From contig NZ_FZOU01000005.1 of NCBI RefSeq assembly GCF_900188085.1, positions 186,001 through 250,000 of the forward strand: a DNA stretch of 64,000 nucleotides, in the 5' to 3' direction. Position 1 is the stretch's first letter; each line of letters starts with the position of its first letter. Positions 32,225 to 41,169 of this stretch are shown here, in pieces. Made by a program: the position numbers and the translations under genes. Below the pieces are notes generated by a model. The model ran no database searches, had not been told where the DNA came from, and saw nothing but the letters and a program-made list of their open reading frames with translations. The stretch is from Granulicella rosea (GTDB lineage Bacteria > Acidobacteriota > Terriglobia > Terriglobales > Acidobacteriaceae).

Positions 32225-34948
32225 CTAGCAACCGGCGGCAGGGCAGGCAGCGGATGAGCCGCCGGCGCCGACGATCTTCGCCTGGATGCCGCCGTCTCGG
32301 CCCAGCAGGAAGGTTGTGAGTCCGGACTGGTCGGTGCGGTAGAGCGTTGCGCCCGAGGCCGCGAGCCGGTCGACGACCTCCGCGCGCGGATGCCCGAAGG
32401 TGTTGGCGCGGCCCACGCTGATGACGGCGTCGCGCGGCGCGGCTGCGGCGAGGAAGGCAGCGGTGGTCGAGGTCAGGCTGCCATGATGGCCGACCTTCAG
32501 GAGCGTCACGGGCGCGATGCCGACGGCGACCATCGCCTGCTCGCTGCGCCGCTCGGCGTCGCCTTCGAGCAGCACGGAGGCCGCGCCGAACTGCAAGCGC
32601 ATGACCAGCGAGTCGTCGTTCTTCGGCGCGCCGGTGTTGCTGTAGGCAGAGGCCGGCGAGAGGACTGCGATCTTCACCTCGCCCCAGTTCTGCGCGTCGC
32701 CCGCGTGCAGGTGGCGGACGGCGATGCCCAGGTCTCTCGCCTCCTGCAGGAGCGCGGCGTATCCGGTTGAGCCGGGATCGATTCCGACCCAGAGCTCGCG
32801 CGGGCGAAAGCTGCGCAGCACCGCCGGCATCCCGCCCATGTGGTCGGAGTGCGCGTGGGTCAGGGCGACGACGTCCAGCCGGCGCATGCGCCGCGACCAG
32901 AGATAGGGCGAGACGACCTCCTCACCGATATCGAAGCTGGTCTGGATAGCCGATTGCGCGGCATATGCTCCAACCGGTCCGCCCGCGTCCACCAGCATCG
33001 ACCGGCCATCGGGCGCGACGACCAGCAGGGAGTCGCCCTGGCCGACGTCGAGCGCGGAGACCTCGAGCATGCCCGGCGCGCGCACGACCGGCTCCGGCCA
33101 CAGCACGCATGAGGCGATCAGCGGCAGCGCGGCGACCGCTGCCCATGCGCCCCAGCGTCCACGCCGCACCGCCCACGCGCAGGCCAGCCACGCGGCGACG
33201 GCGAGGACGCCGATCCACCAGACCGGGCCGGGCACGCGGACGTCGGCAGCGGCGAGGTGGCTCAGCCGGCCGATGCCCCAGCGTACGGCGTGCAGCAGCA
33301 GCGCGGTCGCCGCGGCGGGGGGCAGCGCCAGCCAGGGGCTGGCCAGCGACGCCGCGAAGGTGAGCACGGCCAGCGGCGCCAGCACGGCGATCAGCGGGAT
33401 GACCAGCATGTTCGCGGGCACGGCGAAGACGGCTGCACGATGGAAGTAAAGCGCCATCGGGAGCGCCATCACCAGCTCGGCGACGACGCCGATCAGCGCC
33501 AGCTCCAGCGTCCAGAGCAGCGCGCGGATGAGCAGGCGCGGCGCGGGGAGCGCCCATCGGCCCAGCAGCCGGGCCAGCCATTCGCCCCATAGCTCGACCA
33601 TCAGGCGCAGTTGTTGCACGCGCGGAGGCAGGCGCCGGTCTGGCCCGCCAAGGCCGTGAAGATAGGGCAGAAAGCTGCGCTCGCCCAGCGGCCCGGCGAT
33701 GCCCGCGATGGCGACCACCGCCAGCGCCGTCATCTGGAAGCTGGCGGTGAAGAGGCTGGCGGGCGACCAGATCAGCATCCCGAGGATGGCCGTTCCGAGG
33801 GAGTTCAACGAGTCGCTCTGGCGCGACATCAGCCGCGCGATCAGGTAGAGCGACGTCATCGCCAGGGCGCGCTGTACGGGCTGGCCGAAGCCTGTCAGCA
33901 CGGCGTAGGCCGTCGCCAGGGCGAGCGTGACGGCGGTCGCGACCCAGGGTCTGAGGCGGAGCCGCCGCAGCGCCCAGAAGACGCCCGCCGCCAGCAGGGC
34001 CACGTGTAGACCGGAGACGACGAAGAGGTGGAACGAGCCGGTCCGCTCGAAGCCCGACCGTAGCGCGTGGTGCAGGCCGCTGCGTTCGCCGAAGAGCATG
34101 GCGTCCAGCATCGCCGCGTCGTTCGCGTCCAGGCGGAGCAGGGCTGGAAGCAAACGGTTGGCGTGCGCGGCGGCGAGATGATCCAAGCGCGCCGCCGCCC
34201 AGCTTTGCAGGGCCTGGATGCGGCAATGGGCTTCTTCCCAGCCGCGGGCGCTATCCCAGCCGGGACCGGCGATGTGCAGGCGGTCGGCGCGCAGGCTGCC
34301 GCGGGTGGAGATGCCCTCGGCCAGCAACTGGTCGGCGTACTGGAAGGCGCCTGGGTCGAGGTAGCGCTCGGGCAGCTTCAACCGCAGGGCCAGCTCGACG
34401 GCGTCGCCGCAGTTCAGTTTGGGTAAAGTGTCGCCGTAGACCGTGGCGCGCAGGCCGCCGGAGATCGCGATCATCCTGGAGATGTCCGGGGTCAGGTACT
34501 CCACGGCGTCGACCGCGACATCGACCGAGAGCGCATGTTCGGCGCCTTCCAAGGGCTCCTCGGCCAGCTCGCCGAAGTCGGCGATGTCCTGATCCTGCTG
34601 GGTGTTCTGTGCAGATAGAGGATGGATGCGGATGATGTGTCCGCGCACGGTGCGGCTCAGGCCGTCGGCGTAGGCCATCAGCGGGGTTGTCGTGGGCGGA
34701 CGTGGCTCCCAGTGGGCCGCCGCGAGTCCCGCGAACGCCCAGACCGCGGCGACGGGGAGCCACGAACCGCGCGCGTCCCGCTGGATGAGGAACGCGGCGA
34801 GCGCCACGAGAACGAGGAGCGCAGTCGCGAGCGGCCGAGGCGCCGGGGAGATCCAGTGCTCGGCGCCGATGCCCAGCGCGAACCACAGCGCGGCGGCCGC
34901 CATGGGGGCTCGGCGAAACCGCATCCGCGTCACTTGCTCTGGCTGCAT
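32225..34948 (-). CDS. comEC: ComEC/Rec2 DNA-uptake channel protein
   Basis: A 907-residue inner-membrane protein that carries single-stranded DNA into the cytoplasm during natural transformation. Layout: N-terminal membrane segments, a DUF4131 soluble domain (about 70-230), the Competence (PF03772) membrane domain (about 250-560; MLFGERSGLHHALRSGFERT and FVVSGLHVALLAAG), and a C-terminal metallo-beta-lactamase domain from about 632. The last shows VGQGDSLLV, the metal motif THAHSDHMGG (about 698-707) and KVGHHGS. All three modules are present, so it should be functional. The start has GAGGA 7 nt upstream. It lies 10 bp before the TonB receptor. No other com/pil genes are in the window. Confidence 0.92.
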   Translation of the reverse strand: MQPEQVTRMRFRRAPMAAAALWFALGIGAEHWISPAPRPLATALLVLVALAAFLIQRDARGSWLPVAAVWAFAGLAAAHWEPRPPTTTPLMAYADGLSRTVRGHIIRIHPLSAQNTQQDQDIADFGELAEEPLEGAEHALSVDVAVDAVEYLTPDISRMIAISGGLRATVYGDTLPKLNCGDAVELALRLKLPERYLDPGAFQYADQLLAEGISTRGSLRADRLHIAGPGWDSARGWEEAHCRIQALQSWAAARLDHLAAAHANRLLPALLRLDANDAAMLDAMLFGERSGLHHALRSGFERTGSFHLFVVSGLHVALLAAGVFWALRRLRLRPWVATAVTLALATAYAVLTGFGQPVQRALAMTSLYLIARLMSRQSDSLNSLGTAILGMLIWSPASLFTASFQMTALAVVAIAGIAGPLGERSFLPYLHGLGGPDRRLPPRVQQLRLMVELWGEWLARLLGRWALPAPRLLIRALLWTLELALIGVVAELVMALPMALYFHRAAVFAVPANMLVIPLIAVLAPLAVLTFAASLASPWLALPPAAATALLLHAVRWGIGRLSHLAAADVRVPGPVWWIGVLAVAAWLACAWAVRRGRWGAWAAVAALPLIASCVLWPEPVVRAPGMLEVSALDVGQGDSLLVVAPDGRSMLVDAGGPVGAYAAQSAIQTSFDIGEEVVSPYLWSRRMRRLDVVALTHAHSDHMGGMPAVLRSFRPRELWVGIDPGSTGYAALLQEARDLGIAVRHLHAGDAQNWGEVKIAVLSPASAYSNTGAPKNDDSLVMRLQFGAASVLLEGDAERRSEQAMVAVGIAPVTLLKVGHHGSLTSTTAAFLAAAAPRDAVISVGRANTFGHPRAEVVDRLAASGATLYRTDQSGLTTFLLGRDGGIQAKIVGAGGSSAACPAAGC

Positions 34949-35000
34949 CGTGCGTCCTCGTGGTGCTCTGGGAGAACTTGTTTTTACAACATTCCGCTCA

Positions 35001-35118
35001 TCCTACAAAGTCCGTCCTCTCGACCGGAGCATCGCGGCTGTCTCGCGACGCGCGGTGCAACGACCAAAGCCAATACGGGGGTCTCTCCACTACGCTTCGC
35101 TTCGGTCGAGATGACGAG
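35001..35118. repeat. dispersed intergenic repeat
   Basis: The gap between the rRNA methyltransferase and comEC genes holds repeat sequence. It contains TCGACCGGAGCATCGCGGCT and, after a CAATACGGGGGTCTCTCCAC core, CGCTTCGGTCGAGATGACGA. The same AATACGGGG-CTCTCCAC...GGTCGAGATGACGA parts recur at about 37976-38038. No gene is supported. Confidence 0.7.
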
Positions 35119-35133
35119 ATTTTGGGCAGGAGA

Positions 35134-36447
35134 CTACTGGTCTGCGAATCGCAGGACGACGACCGACTCCATATGGAAGGTCTGGGGGAAGAGGTCGACC
35201 ATGTGCAACTGGTCGACGCGATAACCGGCGCCGGTCAGCACCTTCAGATCGCGGGCCAGGGTCACAGGGTCGCAGGAGACGTAGACCAGCTCCGGCGCGC
35301 GCAGGCGGCCGAGCAGATGGCAGCCCTCGGCGCCGACGCCGGCGCGCGGCGGGTCCATGACGATCAGCTCGGGGCGCGTGCGCTGCAGCACCTGGGCGCG
35401 CAGGAAGTCGAGCGTCGGCGCGTGGACGGCCTGCACCTTGCCGCTGGTCTTGCGTTCCACCTGTGCAAGATCGAGCGCCGCGACCTCGCCGCCCTCGACC
35501 GCGACGATCCGGTCAAATCCTGCCGCAAGCGCCTGAGAAAAAAGGCCTACGCCGGCGAAGAGATCCCAGGCGAGCGCGCCTTTGCGGCCGGCGGCGACGA
35601 GCGCAACCAGCTCCTCGACCAGGAAGCGGTTGACCTGGAAGAAGGCGCCGCGGCTGACCCAGTATTTTGTACCTGCGGCGTCGTAGTTCAGACCGGCCGC
35701 GCCCCAGTTTGCGCCGTCCCAGCCCTTGCGGGTGCGGCGGCTGAGCTCAGGGTCGAGCTTCATGCCCGCGCCGGTCAGCTCCGGCACGGCGGCCTTCACG
35801 CGCTCGCAGAATCCCGTAAAGCCTTCTTTTTCAAAGCGAGCGGTGTCGGCGTCGCGCAGGAAGAGGCCGATCTGCAGGCGGCTTTCGTCGGGTGCGCAGA
35901 AGAGTTCGACCTCGGTCGCGGCGGCTAGCCAACGTCTGCAAGTGGCGTCCTCGGCGGCCAGCCGGATGAGCGCTTCGGCCGCTCGCCAGAGCAGCGGGGC
36001 GGCGATGGGGCACATCGCGATGGGCAGGAACTCGTTCGACGCGCGACGGCTGTAGCCCACCTGCACCTTGCCCGCGACAACGGCGACGCGCATCCGCACA
36101 CGGTTGCGATAGCCCCACGGGTCGGCTGTATGTGGTTGAATCGGAGGCAGTTCCGTCAGGCCCTCCGCAGCGAAGAGGACGCGCAGGATGCCTGCCTTCA
36201 GCTCCGTCTGGGTGGGGTAGCTGGCGTGCTGATACTGGCAGCCGCCGCATTGGCCGAAGTGGACGCAGGCGGGCGCGATCCGGGCGGGCGAAGGCTCGAG
36301 CACCGCCGCCAGCTCGCCGTCGCGGATCTCGACCAGCTCCCCCGGAAGGGCGTAGGACACGGAGATCTGCTTTCCGTCCGCCGTACCCTCGATCAAACCG
36401 CCGTACAAGGCCTTTTCCAGCCGAACCGTCTCCACCGCCACGTTCAC
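35134..36447 (-). CDS. rlmD: 23S rRNA (uracil-5-)-methyltransferase, RlmD/RumA type
   Basis: A 437-residue TrmA/RumA-family enzyme that makes 5-methyluridine in rRNA (or tRNA) using SAM. It has an N-terminal TRAM domain (1-58). The iron-sulphur cluster cysteines are Cys61, Cys67 and Cys70 in CVHFGQCGGCQYQH, with a later CPI cysteine as probable fourth ligand. The SAM site is DLFAGVGLFSQALA, DPPRAGV follows, and the nucleophile is in VYVSCDPVTLARDL near residue 392. Whether the target is U1939 or another uridine cannot be told. The start is GTG at 36447 with GAGG a few bases upstream. The stop is followed by repeat sequence. Confidence 0.87.
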   Translation of the reverse strand: MNVAVETVRLEKALYGGLIEGTADGKQISVSYALPGELVEIRDGELAAVLEPSPARIAPACVHFGQCGGCQYQHASYPTQTELKAGILRVLFAAEGLTELPPIQPHTADPWGYRNRVRMRVAVVAGKVQVGYSRRASNEFLPIAMCPIAAPLLWRAAEALIRLAAEDATCRRWLAAATEVELFCAPDESRLQIGLFLRDADTARFEKEGFTGFCERVKAAVPELTGAGMKLDPELSRRTRKGWDGANWGAAGLNYDAAGTKYWVSRGAFFQVNRFLVEELVALVAAGRKGALAWDLFAGVGLFSQALAAGFDRIVAVEGGEVAALDLAQVERKTSGKVQAVHAPTLDFLRAQVLQRTRPELIVMDPPRAGVGAEGCHLLGRLRAPELVYVSCDPVTLARDLKVLTGAGYRVDQLHMVDLFPQTFHMESVVVLRFADQ

Positions 36448-36614
36448 CGCCCCTCAACCTCCATCCTACCCGTCCGGAGGCCGGCACAACTTTTTTGCGG
36501 CGTTGACGTTCTTATAACCAAGGCAGCGGGGCAAGGCTGGAAAAAGAAAGTCCAGCCTAAACCGGACGCTCAAGCATCAAACTGGTGTATGCCAGTCGCC
36601 CCGCAGGAGGGCCT

Positions 36615-37118
36615 ATGAAATACCTTCGGTATCTCGCATTACTCAGCATCTTGATTCTCCCGTTCGGTTTCACCCAGACTGCCAATGCGCAGATTGGAGT
36701 CGGAATCGGTGTCGGCGTCCCTTATGGCGGTTACGGCTACGCTGCCCCGGTTTGCACTTACGGCTATTACGACTACGCTCCGTATGCCTGCGCGCCTTAT
36801 GGCTACTACGGTCCTGAGTGGTTCAACGGCGGCATCTTCATCGGCGCCGGCCCGTGGTTCCGCGGCGGATGGGGCTATGGTCGCGGCGGCTACGGCTACC
36901 GTGGCGGTTACGGCTACCGCGGAGGTTACGCCGGTGGGTTCCGTGGCGGTTACGGCGCTCGCGGATATGTCGGTGGCGGCGCTCGCGGTGGCTTTGCCGG
37001 CGGCGGCGCACGTGGATTCTCCGGTGGCGGCGCGGCTCGTGGCGGCTTTGGCGGCGGCGGTGGAGCGCACGGCTTCTCCGGCGGCGGTGGTCATGGTGGC
37101 GGCGGCGGACGTCGCTAA
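36615..37118 (+). CDS. exported Gly/Tyr/Arg-rich low-complexity protein
   Basis: A 167-residue protein with a clear signal peptide (MKYLRYLALLSILILPFGF, cleavage after ANAQ). The mature part is low in complexity: a YGGYGYAAP/YGYYDYAPYACAPYG section with three Cys-Ala or Cys-Thr sites, then GGYGYRGGYGYRGG, then repeats of GGGARGGFAGGGARGFSGGG type up to the C-terminus. A strong ribosome site, AGGAGGG, lies 3-4 nt before the ATG. Similar Gly-rich secreted proteins occur in Acidobacteria; function unknown, possibly a cell-surface or matrix component. The repeat codons are GGC/GGT-rich in line with the neighbours, so there is no sign of recent transfer. A terminator follows. Confidence 0.7.
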   Translation: MKYLRYLALLSILILPFGFTQTANAQIGVGIGVGVPYGGYGYAAPVCTYGYYDYAPYACAPYGYYGPEWFNGGIFIGAGPWFRGGWGYGRGGYGYRGGYGYRGGYAGGFRGGYGARGYVGGGARGGFAGGGARGFSGGGAARGGFGGGGGAHGFSGGGGHGGGGGRR

Positions 37119-37135
37119 GCTGCACAGAAACAACG

Positions 37136-37164
37136 AAAGGGCTGACGAATCTCGTCGGCCCTTT
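37136..37164 (+). terminator. intrinsic terminator of the Gly/Tyr-rich protein gene
   Basis: The stem AAAGGGCTGACGA pairs with TCGTCGGCCCTTT (13 bp with one T-G wobble) around a 3-nt loop and is followed by TTGTTTTGTC. It lies between convergent genes and may serve both. Confidence 0.85.
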
Positions 37165-37178
37165 TTGTTTTGTCAGCC

Positions 37179-37868
37179 TTACTCGTGGCTCATGTAGAAG
37201 AGGCTCAGGCGGGGCAGGCCGCGAGCCTCCAGCAGGCGCTTCTGCAGGAATTGCTGCTGTACCTGTTTGATCTGGACGGCCTGCATCTTTCCCCGATAGG
37301 GGGCGAGTTCGCGGGCGGCCTGCTCGCGGAGTGCGACCAGCGTATCTTCCGGGGTCGAGGCCAGGACGGCGGCGACCATCTTCTCTTCGAGCACGGTCAG
37401 GGTGCGGTCCAGCTCTTCGAGCGGGCTGGCTGGGGTGAGCGCGTCGGCCAGTTCGCGGAGACGGAGTGCGGTCGCGGCGACCGATTCGTCATTCGTCTTT
37501 TCGAGCACGTTTGCATTCGTTCGCAGGTAGGCGGCGACGCGCTCGGTCTCGAAGCCGCTCTCGTGCTGCACATTGGCCGGAGCCATGCCGATGGCGGCCT
37601 CGGAGGCCTGCTCGGTCGCCTCCACCACGGCCTGCGAGACCCACGCGAGGCCGTTGACCTTGCGCGTCTTGCCGGGCGCGCGGGCGGCCTTGGCGTCGTG
37701 CTTGTCGAAGGCGTTGTCGATGCCGCGCAGGACGGCTTCGAGCGGTACGCCGGCCTCGCGCCAGCTCTCGATCAGCGCCCAGTCGACGGGCGAGAGCATG
37801 AGCAGGGAGCCGCGCCGCTGCTGGAAGCGCTCCTCGATCTCGGTGAAGTAGTTGAAATAGTTCAGCAA
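37179..37868 (-). CDS. conserved hypothetical protein with NYFNYFTEIEERF start
   Basis: A soluble, mostly helical protein of about 229 residues. I recognise the N-terminal pattern (LNYFNYFTEIEERFQQRRG, LSPVDWALIESWREAGVPLE) as one that recurs in acidobacterial genomes without a known function. It has no signal peptide or membrane segment. A central AKAARAPGK-rich basic linker separates an N-terminal helical domain from a C-terminal coiled-coil-like region. I place the start at the TTG at 37868, which has AAGGGA 9 nt upstream. An ATG at 37892 is possible. The frame stays open up to 38090, but that part translates an intergenic repeat and is not believable as protein. It converges with the Gly/Tyr-rich gene. 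DNA-binding or replication-related roles are only guesses. Confidence 0.7.
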   Translation of the reverse strand: MLNYFNYFTEIEERFQQRRGSLLMLSPVDWALIESWREAGVPLEAVLRGIDNAFDKHDAKAARAPGKTRKVNGLAWVSQAVVEATEQASEAAIGMAPANVQHESGFETERVAAYLRTNANVLEKTNDESVAATALRLRELADALTPASPLEELDRTLTVLEEKMVAAVLASTPEDTLVALREQAARELAPYRGKMQAVQIKQVQQQFLQKRLLEARGLPRLSLFYMSHE

Positions 37869-37888
37869 TGGACTTGTTCCCTTGTTTG

Positions 37889-38040
37889 TCATTCCCGAAG
37901 GGAATCTGCTTTTCTTTTGCCGTTGCCTGTTCTTGATGGGATGGTTTCGTCGCAGCAAGAATAAGCAACGACAAATACGGGGCTCTCTCCACTCCGCCTC
38001 GCGATACAGCCGCGAGGCTCCGGTCGAGATGACGAGAGTT
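37889..38040. repeat. dispersed intergenic repeat
   Basis: The repeat begins ATTCCCGAAGGGAATCTGCT (a short palindrome GATTCCCTTCGGGAAT when read on the minus strand). It includes AATACGGGGCTCTCTCCACT and ends CGGTCGAGATGACGAGAG. It shares these parts with the repeats near 35001-35118 and, in part, 965-985. Confidence 0.75.
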
Positions 38041-38050
38041 GCGGGGTACG

Positions 38051-38854
38051 TTAGACCCGGCGTCGCGAGCGTTCGAGGTTGCGCTCCCAAATGATTCTCA
38101 GCCCGGTCATGGTCAGGCGGTCGTCGACGAACTCGATGTACTTCGATCCGCCGGCGATGAGCTTTGCCAGGCCTCCGGTCCCGACGGTCTTGGTGTCGGG
38201 GGGCATCTCGGCCAGCATGCGTTCGAGGATGCCGTCGACCAGGCCGATGTAGCCGTAGTAGAGGCCGATCTGCAGGTTGTCGACCGTGCCGGTGCCGATG
38301 ACCTTTCCTGGCTTTTTGACCTCCACGCGCGGCAGCCGGGCGGCCTTGGTGAAGAGTGCTTCCGCCGCGATGCCGAGTCCCGGCGCGATGGCGCCGCCGA
38401 GAAACTCGCCCTTGGCCGAGACGACGTCGAAGGTGGTCGCGGTGCCCATGTCGACGACGATGCAGGGCGCGCGGAAGCGGTCGTAGGCGGCGACGCAGTT
38501 GACGATGCGGTCGGCGCCGACCTCGCCGGGGTTGTCGGTCAGGACGGGCAGGCCGGTCTTGACGCCGGGTTCGATGAAGAGCGGACGAACCCTGAAGCTG
38601 GTCTCGCAGACGCGGCGCAGGGTGGCGTCGATAGGCGGCACGACGGATGCGATGACGATGCCGGTAACGACGTCGAGGCCGAGGCCTTTGTCGGCGAAGA
38701 GGCTGCGCATGACGATGCCGTACTCGTCGACCGTGCGGCGGTCGGCGGTGGTGATGCGCCAGTCCGCAATGACCTCGGGCGCGACGCCCTCGGCTGCGGG
38801 TTTGTAAAGCGCCATGACCGTATTCGAATTGCCTACATCGATTGCGAGCAGCAT
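38051..38854 (-). CDS. coaX: type III pantothenate kinase
   Basis: A 267-residue cytosolic enzyme that phosphorylates pantothenate, the first step of CoA synthesis. It needs a monovalent cation and resists CoA feedback. Visible motifs: phosphate-binding DVGNSN at 6-11, the pantothenate site GADR (about 109-112), DMGTATTFD (about 129-137) and GGAIAPG (about 147-153). All are standard for CoaX. The ATG at 38854 has GAGG 5 nt upstream; the in-frame ATG at 38956 lies inside birA. It is the last gene of the minus-strand cofactor operon nadC-birA-coaX, 22 bp after birA. The coaX-birA pairing is common because some bacteria fuse the two genes. Confidence 0.94.
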   Translation of the reverse strand: MLLAIDVGNSNTVMALYKPAAEGVAPEVIADWRITTADRRTVDEYGIVMRSLFADKGLGLDVVTGIVIASVVPPIDATLRRVCETSFRVRPLFIEPGVKTGLPVLTDNPGEVGADRIVNCVAAYDRFRAPCIVVDMGTATTFDVVSAKGEFLGGAIAPGLGIAAEALFTKAARLPRVEVKKPGKVIGTGTVDNLQIGLYYGYIGLVDGILERMLAEMPPDTKTVGTGGLAKLIAGGSKYIEFVDDRLTMTGLRIIWERNLERSRRRV

Positions 38855-38876
38855 TGGGCCTCGTTTGTTTCCTATC

Positions 38877-39677
38877 TTATTCCGGCCGCACGCCGCCGGA
38901 GAGGACGGTGCGCACCGTGCCGGCGTCGTCCCGCACCTGCAAAAATCCGCGTGCATCGAGACCGCATGTTTCGCCAGTATATCCGCCCTGCTCGGGCACC
39001 TGGACGCGCATGCCGTTCACCCATGTGGAAGCATGGGCAAATCTTGCGAGCAGGGTGGAGTGCGCCATTTCGAGGGAGGTGATCTCGGCGTCGAGCGCGC
39101 GCAGCAGCGCGCTGAGCAACTCTTCGCGCGATACCGGATGCCCGGCGACGATGCGCAGGGACGTTGCCAGCTCGGCGAGGTCGGCTGGGAACTCTGCGTG
39201 GTTGATGTTGATGCCCACGCCGATGACGGCGTAGCGCAGCATGGCGGTCTCACCGGCTCGCGCGGGCAAGGCGGAGGACTCGACGAGGATGCCGCCGCAC
39301 TTCTTCGCGCCGATCAGCAGGTCGTTCGGCCAGCGGATGTCGGCCCTCAGGCCGGAGGCTTCGGCGATCGCAGCCTGCGCGGCAAGGCCGGTTGCCAGCG
39401 AGAGCCAGAGGCCGCGTTCGAGCGGAAGCTGCGGCGTGACGAGCACGCTGACGTAGAGGCCGTCGCCCGCGGCCGAGTGCCAGCCATGGCCGCCGCGTCC
39501 GCGTCCGGCGGTCTGCTCGTCCGCGACCCAGACGCCAGCCGTCGCGCCGGACTGTGCGGCTTCGAGCGCAAGCTGGTTGGTCGAACCTACCGAGTCGAAG
39601 TGCTGGATGTGGCCTGCGAAGCGGGTTCCAATGAGCCGCTGATGCAGGCGCCCGAGGTCGAGCGGGCTAGCTGGCAT
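38877..39677 (-). CDS. birA: biotin-[acetyl-CoA-carboxylase] ligase, no DNA-binding domain
   Basis: The 266-residue enzyme makes biotinyl-AMP and attaches biotin to the carrier protein of acetyl-CoA carboxylase. The catalytic core shows SVGSTN (29-34), the biotinyl-AMP loop GRGRGGHGWHS (58-68, with His where many have Arg), KWPNDL-type RWPNDLLI (about 95-102), KCGGILVES and GVGININ. It lacks the N-terminal helix-turn-helix of E. coli BirA, so it is the non-regulatory class. It overlaps nadC by 11 bp and precedes coaX by 22 bp. Confidence 0.93.
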   Translation of the reverse strand: MPASPLDLGRLHQRLIGTRFAGHIQHFDSVGSTNQLALEAAQSGATAGVWVADEQTAGRGRGGHGWHSAAGDGLYVSVLVTPQLPLERGLWLSLATGLAAQAAIAEASGLRADIRWPNDLLIGAKKCGGILVESSALPARAGETAMLRYAVIGVGININHAEFPADLAELATSLRIVAGHPVSREELLSALLRALDAEITSLEMAHSTLLARFAHASTWVNGMRVQVPEQGGYTGETCGLDARGFLQVRDDAGTVRTVLSGGVRPE

Positions 39678-40563
39678 CGAGCGAGATCCGCATGCTGAGG
39701 TCGACGGCCACGGCCGAGTGCGTCAGCGCGCCGACGGAGATGAAGTCCACGCCGGCAAGGGCGTAGTCGCGCACGGTCGCGAGGTTCATGTTGCCGGAGG
39801 CCTCGATCGGCACGCCGGGCAGGGCGGCGCGAATCTGCTTGACCGCCTTTTTCACGCCGGCCGGGGTCATGTTGTCGAGCAGGATGGACTCCGCTCCGCC
39901 CTGGATGGCCTCGTCGAGCTCCTGCTGGCTGCGGACCTCGACCTGGACGACCTGCTTGGCGCGGCGTCCGGCGAGCGCCTTGGCGAGGACGGTCGGCAGG
40001 CCGCCGCCGAGCGAGATGTGATTGTTCTTGATCAGGATGCCGTCCTGCAGGTCGAGCCGGTGGTTCACGCCTCCGCCGCAGCAGACGGCGTACTTGTCGA
40101 GCGAGCGCAGACCGGGGATGGTCTTGCGGGTGTCGAGGATGCGGGTCTGGGTGCCGGCGACGGCCTTCACGTACTCGTTCGTCAGCGTGGCGATGCCGCT
40201 CATGCGCTGCATCAGGTTCAGGATGACGCGCTCGCAGCTGAGGATGGCCGCCGCGTTGTAGCGGATGACCGCGATGGACTGGCCCTTCTTGACCTTTACG
40301 CCGTCGAAGATCTCGGGGTGGCTGATGACCTCGAAGCGGCCCATGGCCGGGGCGCCGGCTTTGGCGCGCAGGGCGGTGAAGGCCTCAAGAATAACGGGGA
40401 TGGAGCCGAGGCCGGAGATGGTGCAGGCCTGCTTGGCCAGGATCGTGCCCGAAGCGCGCAGCTTGGGGTCGATCGTCAGCGCGGTGGTGACATCGCTCGC
40501 GGCCTTGTCTTCGACCAGCGCGCCCTCGAGGATGGTGCGGATGCGTTTGCTCTTCCAGTCCAT
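39667..40563 (-). CDS. nadC: nicotinate-nucleotide pyrophosphorylase (quinolinate phosphoribosyltransferase)
   Basis: A 298-residue cytosolic enzyme that converts quinolinate and PRPP to nicotinate mononucleotide in de novo NAD synthesis. Recognised motifs: EDKAASDVTT (about 17-26), LNLMQRMSGIAT, ILDTRKTIPGLR, DKYAVCCGGGVNHR, KNNHI and EASGNMN near the C-terminus. No Shine-Dalgarno sequence is seen; a TACCAT box (40570-40575) lies 6 nt before the ATG, suggesting a leaderless transcript. First gene of the nadC-birA-coaX operon. The nadA and nadB genes are not in the window. Confidence 0.95.
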   Translation of the reverse strand: MDWKSKRIRTILEGALVEDKAASDVTTALTIDPKLRASGTILAKQACTISGLGSIPVILEAFTALRAKAGAPAMGRFEVISHPEIFDGVKVKKGQSIAVIRYNAAAILSCERVILNLMQRMSGIATLTNEYVKAVAGTQTRILDTRKTIPGLRSLDKYAVCCGGGVNHRLDLQDGILIKNNHISLGGGLPTVLAKALAGRRAKQVVQVEVRSQQELDEAIQGGAESILLDNMTPAGVKKAVKQIRAALPGVPIEASGNMNLATVRDYALAGVDFISVGALTHSAVAVDLSMRISLDAS

Positions 40564-40645
40564 GAGTCTATGGTAAACCCGTGGCTGGCTTCACAGGGCA
40601 AAAGCGGATTCCCGGCGGGAACGACAAACAAGAGAGACAAGTGTT

Positions 40646-41095
40646 ATGAAACGGGCATCCAACGGTGTAGCCATGATGCCCCTGAGCCACCAGTTCGCCT
40701 ACCTGCTGTTGCTTGCCCTGCCGATCGCCTGTGCGTCGTGGACGGTCACGCACGAGGAGGTCTTTCGCGAGCCGCGTGAGTTCTGCAAGGACAAGGCGCA
40801 GAACTGCAAGCCGCTGGTGACGCGGAAGTTTTTCTATCTCTTTACCTGCGAGTACTGCTTCTCGCACTATGTGACGGCATTTTTCCTCATCCTGACGCGG
40901 TTTCAGATGCTCTACGCGGGGTGGCGCGGGTATCTGATTGCGTGGTTTGCGCTGGTGTGGATCGCGAACGTTTACATGAGCGCGTTCAACCGGCTGCGGC
41001 TGGACATCAAGCACGAGAATGTGGAGATCGCGCACGTTCAGGCGGTGACGGAAAACGTTCAGGCGGTCCAGGCGAAGGTGGAAGCCACCACCTGA
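40646..41095 (+). CDS. small membrane protein with CxxC motif, DUF1360-like
   Basis: The 149-residue product has an N-terminal hydrophobic segment (about 17-32), a Cys-containing hydrophilic loop (EFCKDKAQNCKP), then a CEYC motif at the start of two further hydrophobic segments (about 70-112) and a hydrophilic, coiled-coil-like tail. The FTCEYCFSHYVTAFF pattern resembles the CxxC-plus-membrane layout of DUF1360 proteins, but I am not certain of the family. The ribosome site is weak (GAGAGACAAG). An ATG at about 40673 would remove nine residues. It is divergent from nadC, 82 bp away. Function unknown; a redox or metal role for CEYC is a guess. Confidence 0.6.
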   Translation: MKRASNGVAMMPLSHQFAYLLLLALPIACASWTVTHEEVFREPREFCKDKAQNCKPLVTRKFFYLFTCEYCFSHYVTAFFLILTRFQMLYAGWRGYLIAWFALVWIANVYMSAFNRLRLDIKHENVEIAHVQAVTENVQAVQAKVEATT

Positions 41096-41169
41096 CCGCG
41101 CCTCTCAAAGGCTCCGATGTTGCATGGGCCGAGGCGCGGGTCAGGCGCGACTAACGGTGCGGCATCGCC

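Noticed and set aside
36500..36520. TTGACG followed by TATAAC before the Gly/Tyr-rich protein gene
   Set aside because: The boxes are only 4 bp apart, far too close for a -35/-10 pair.
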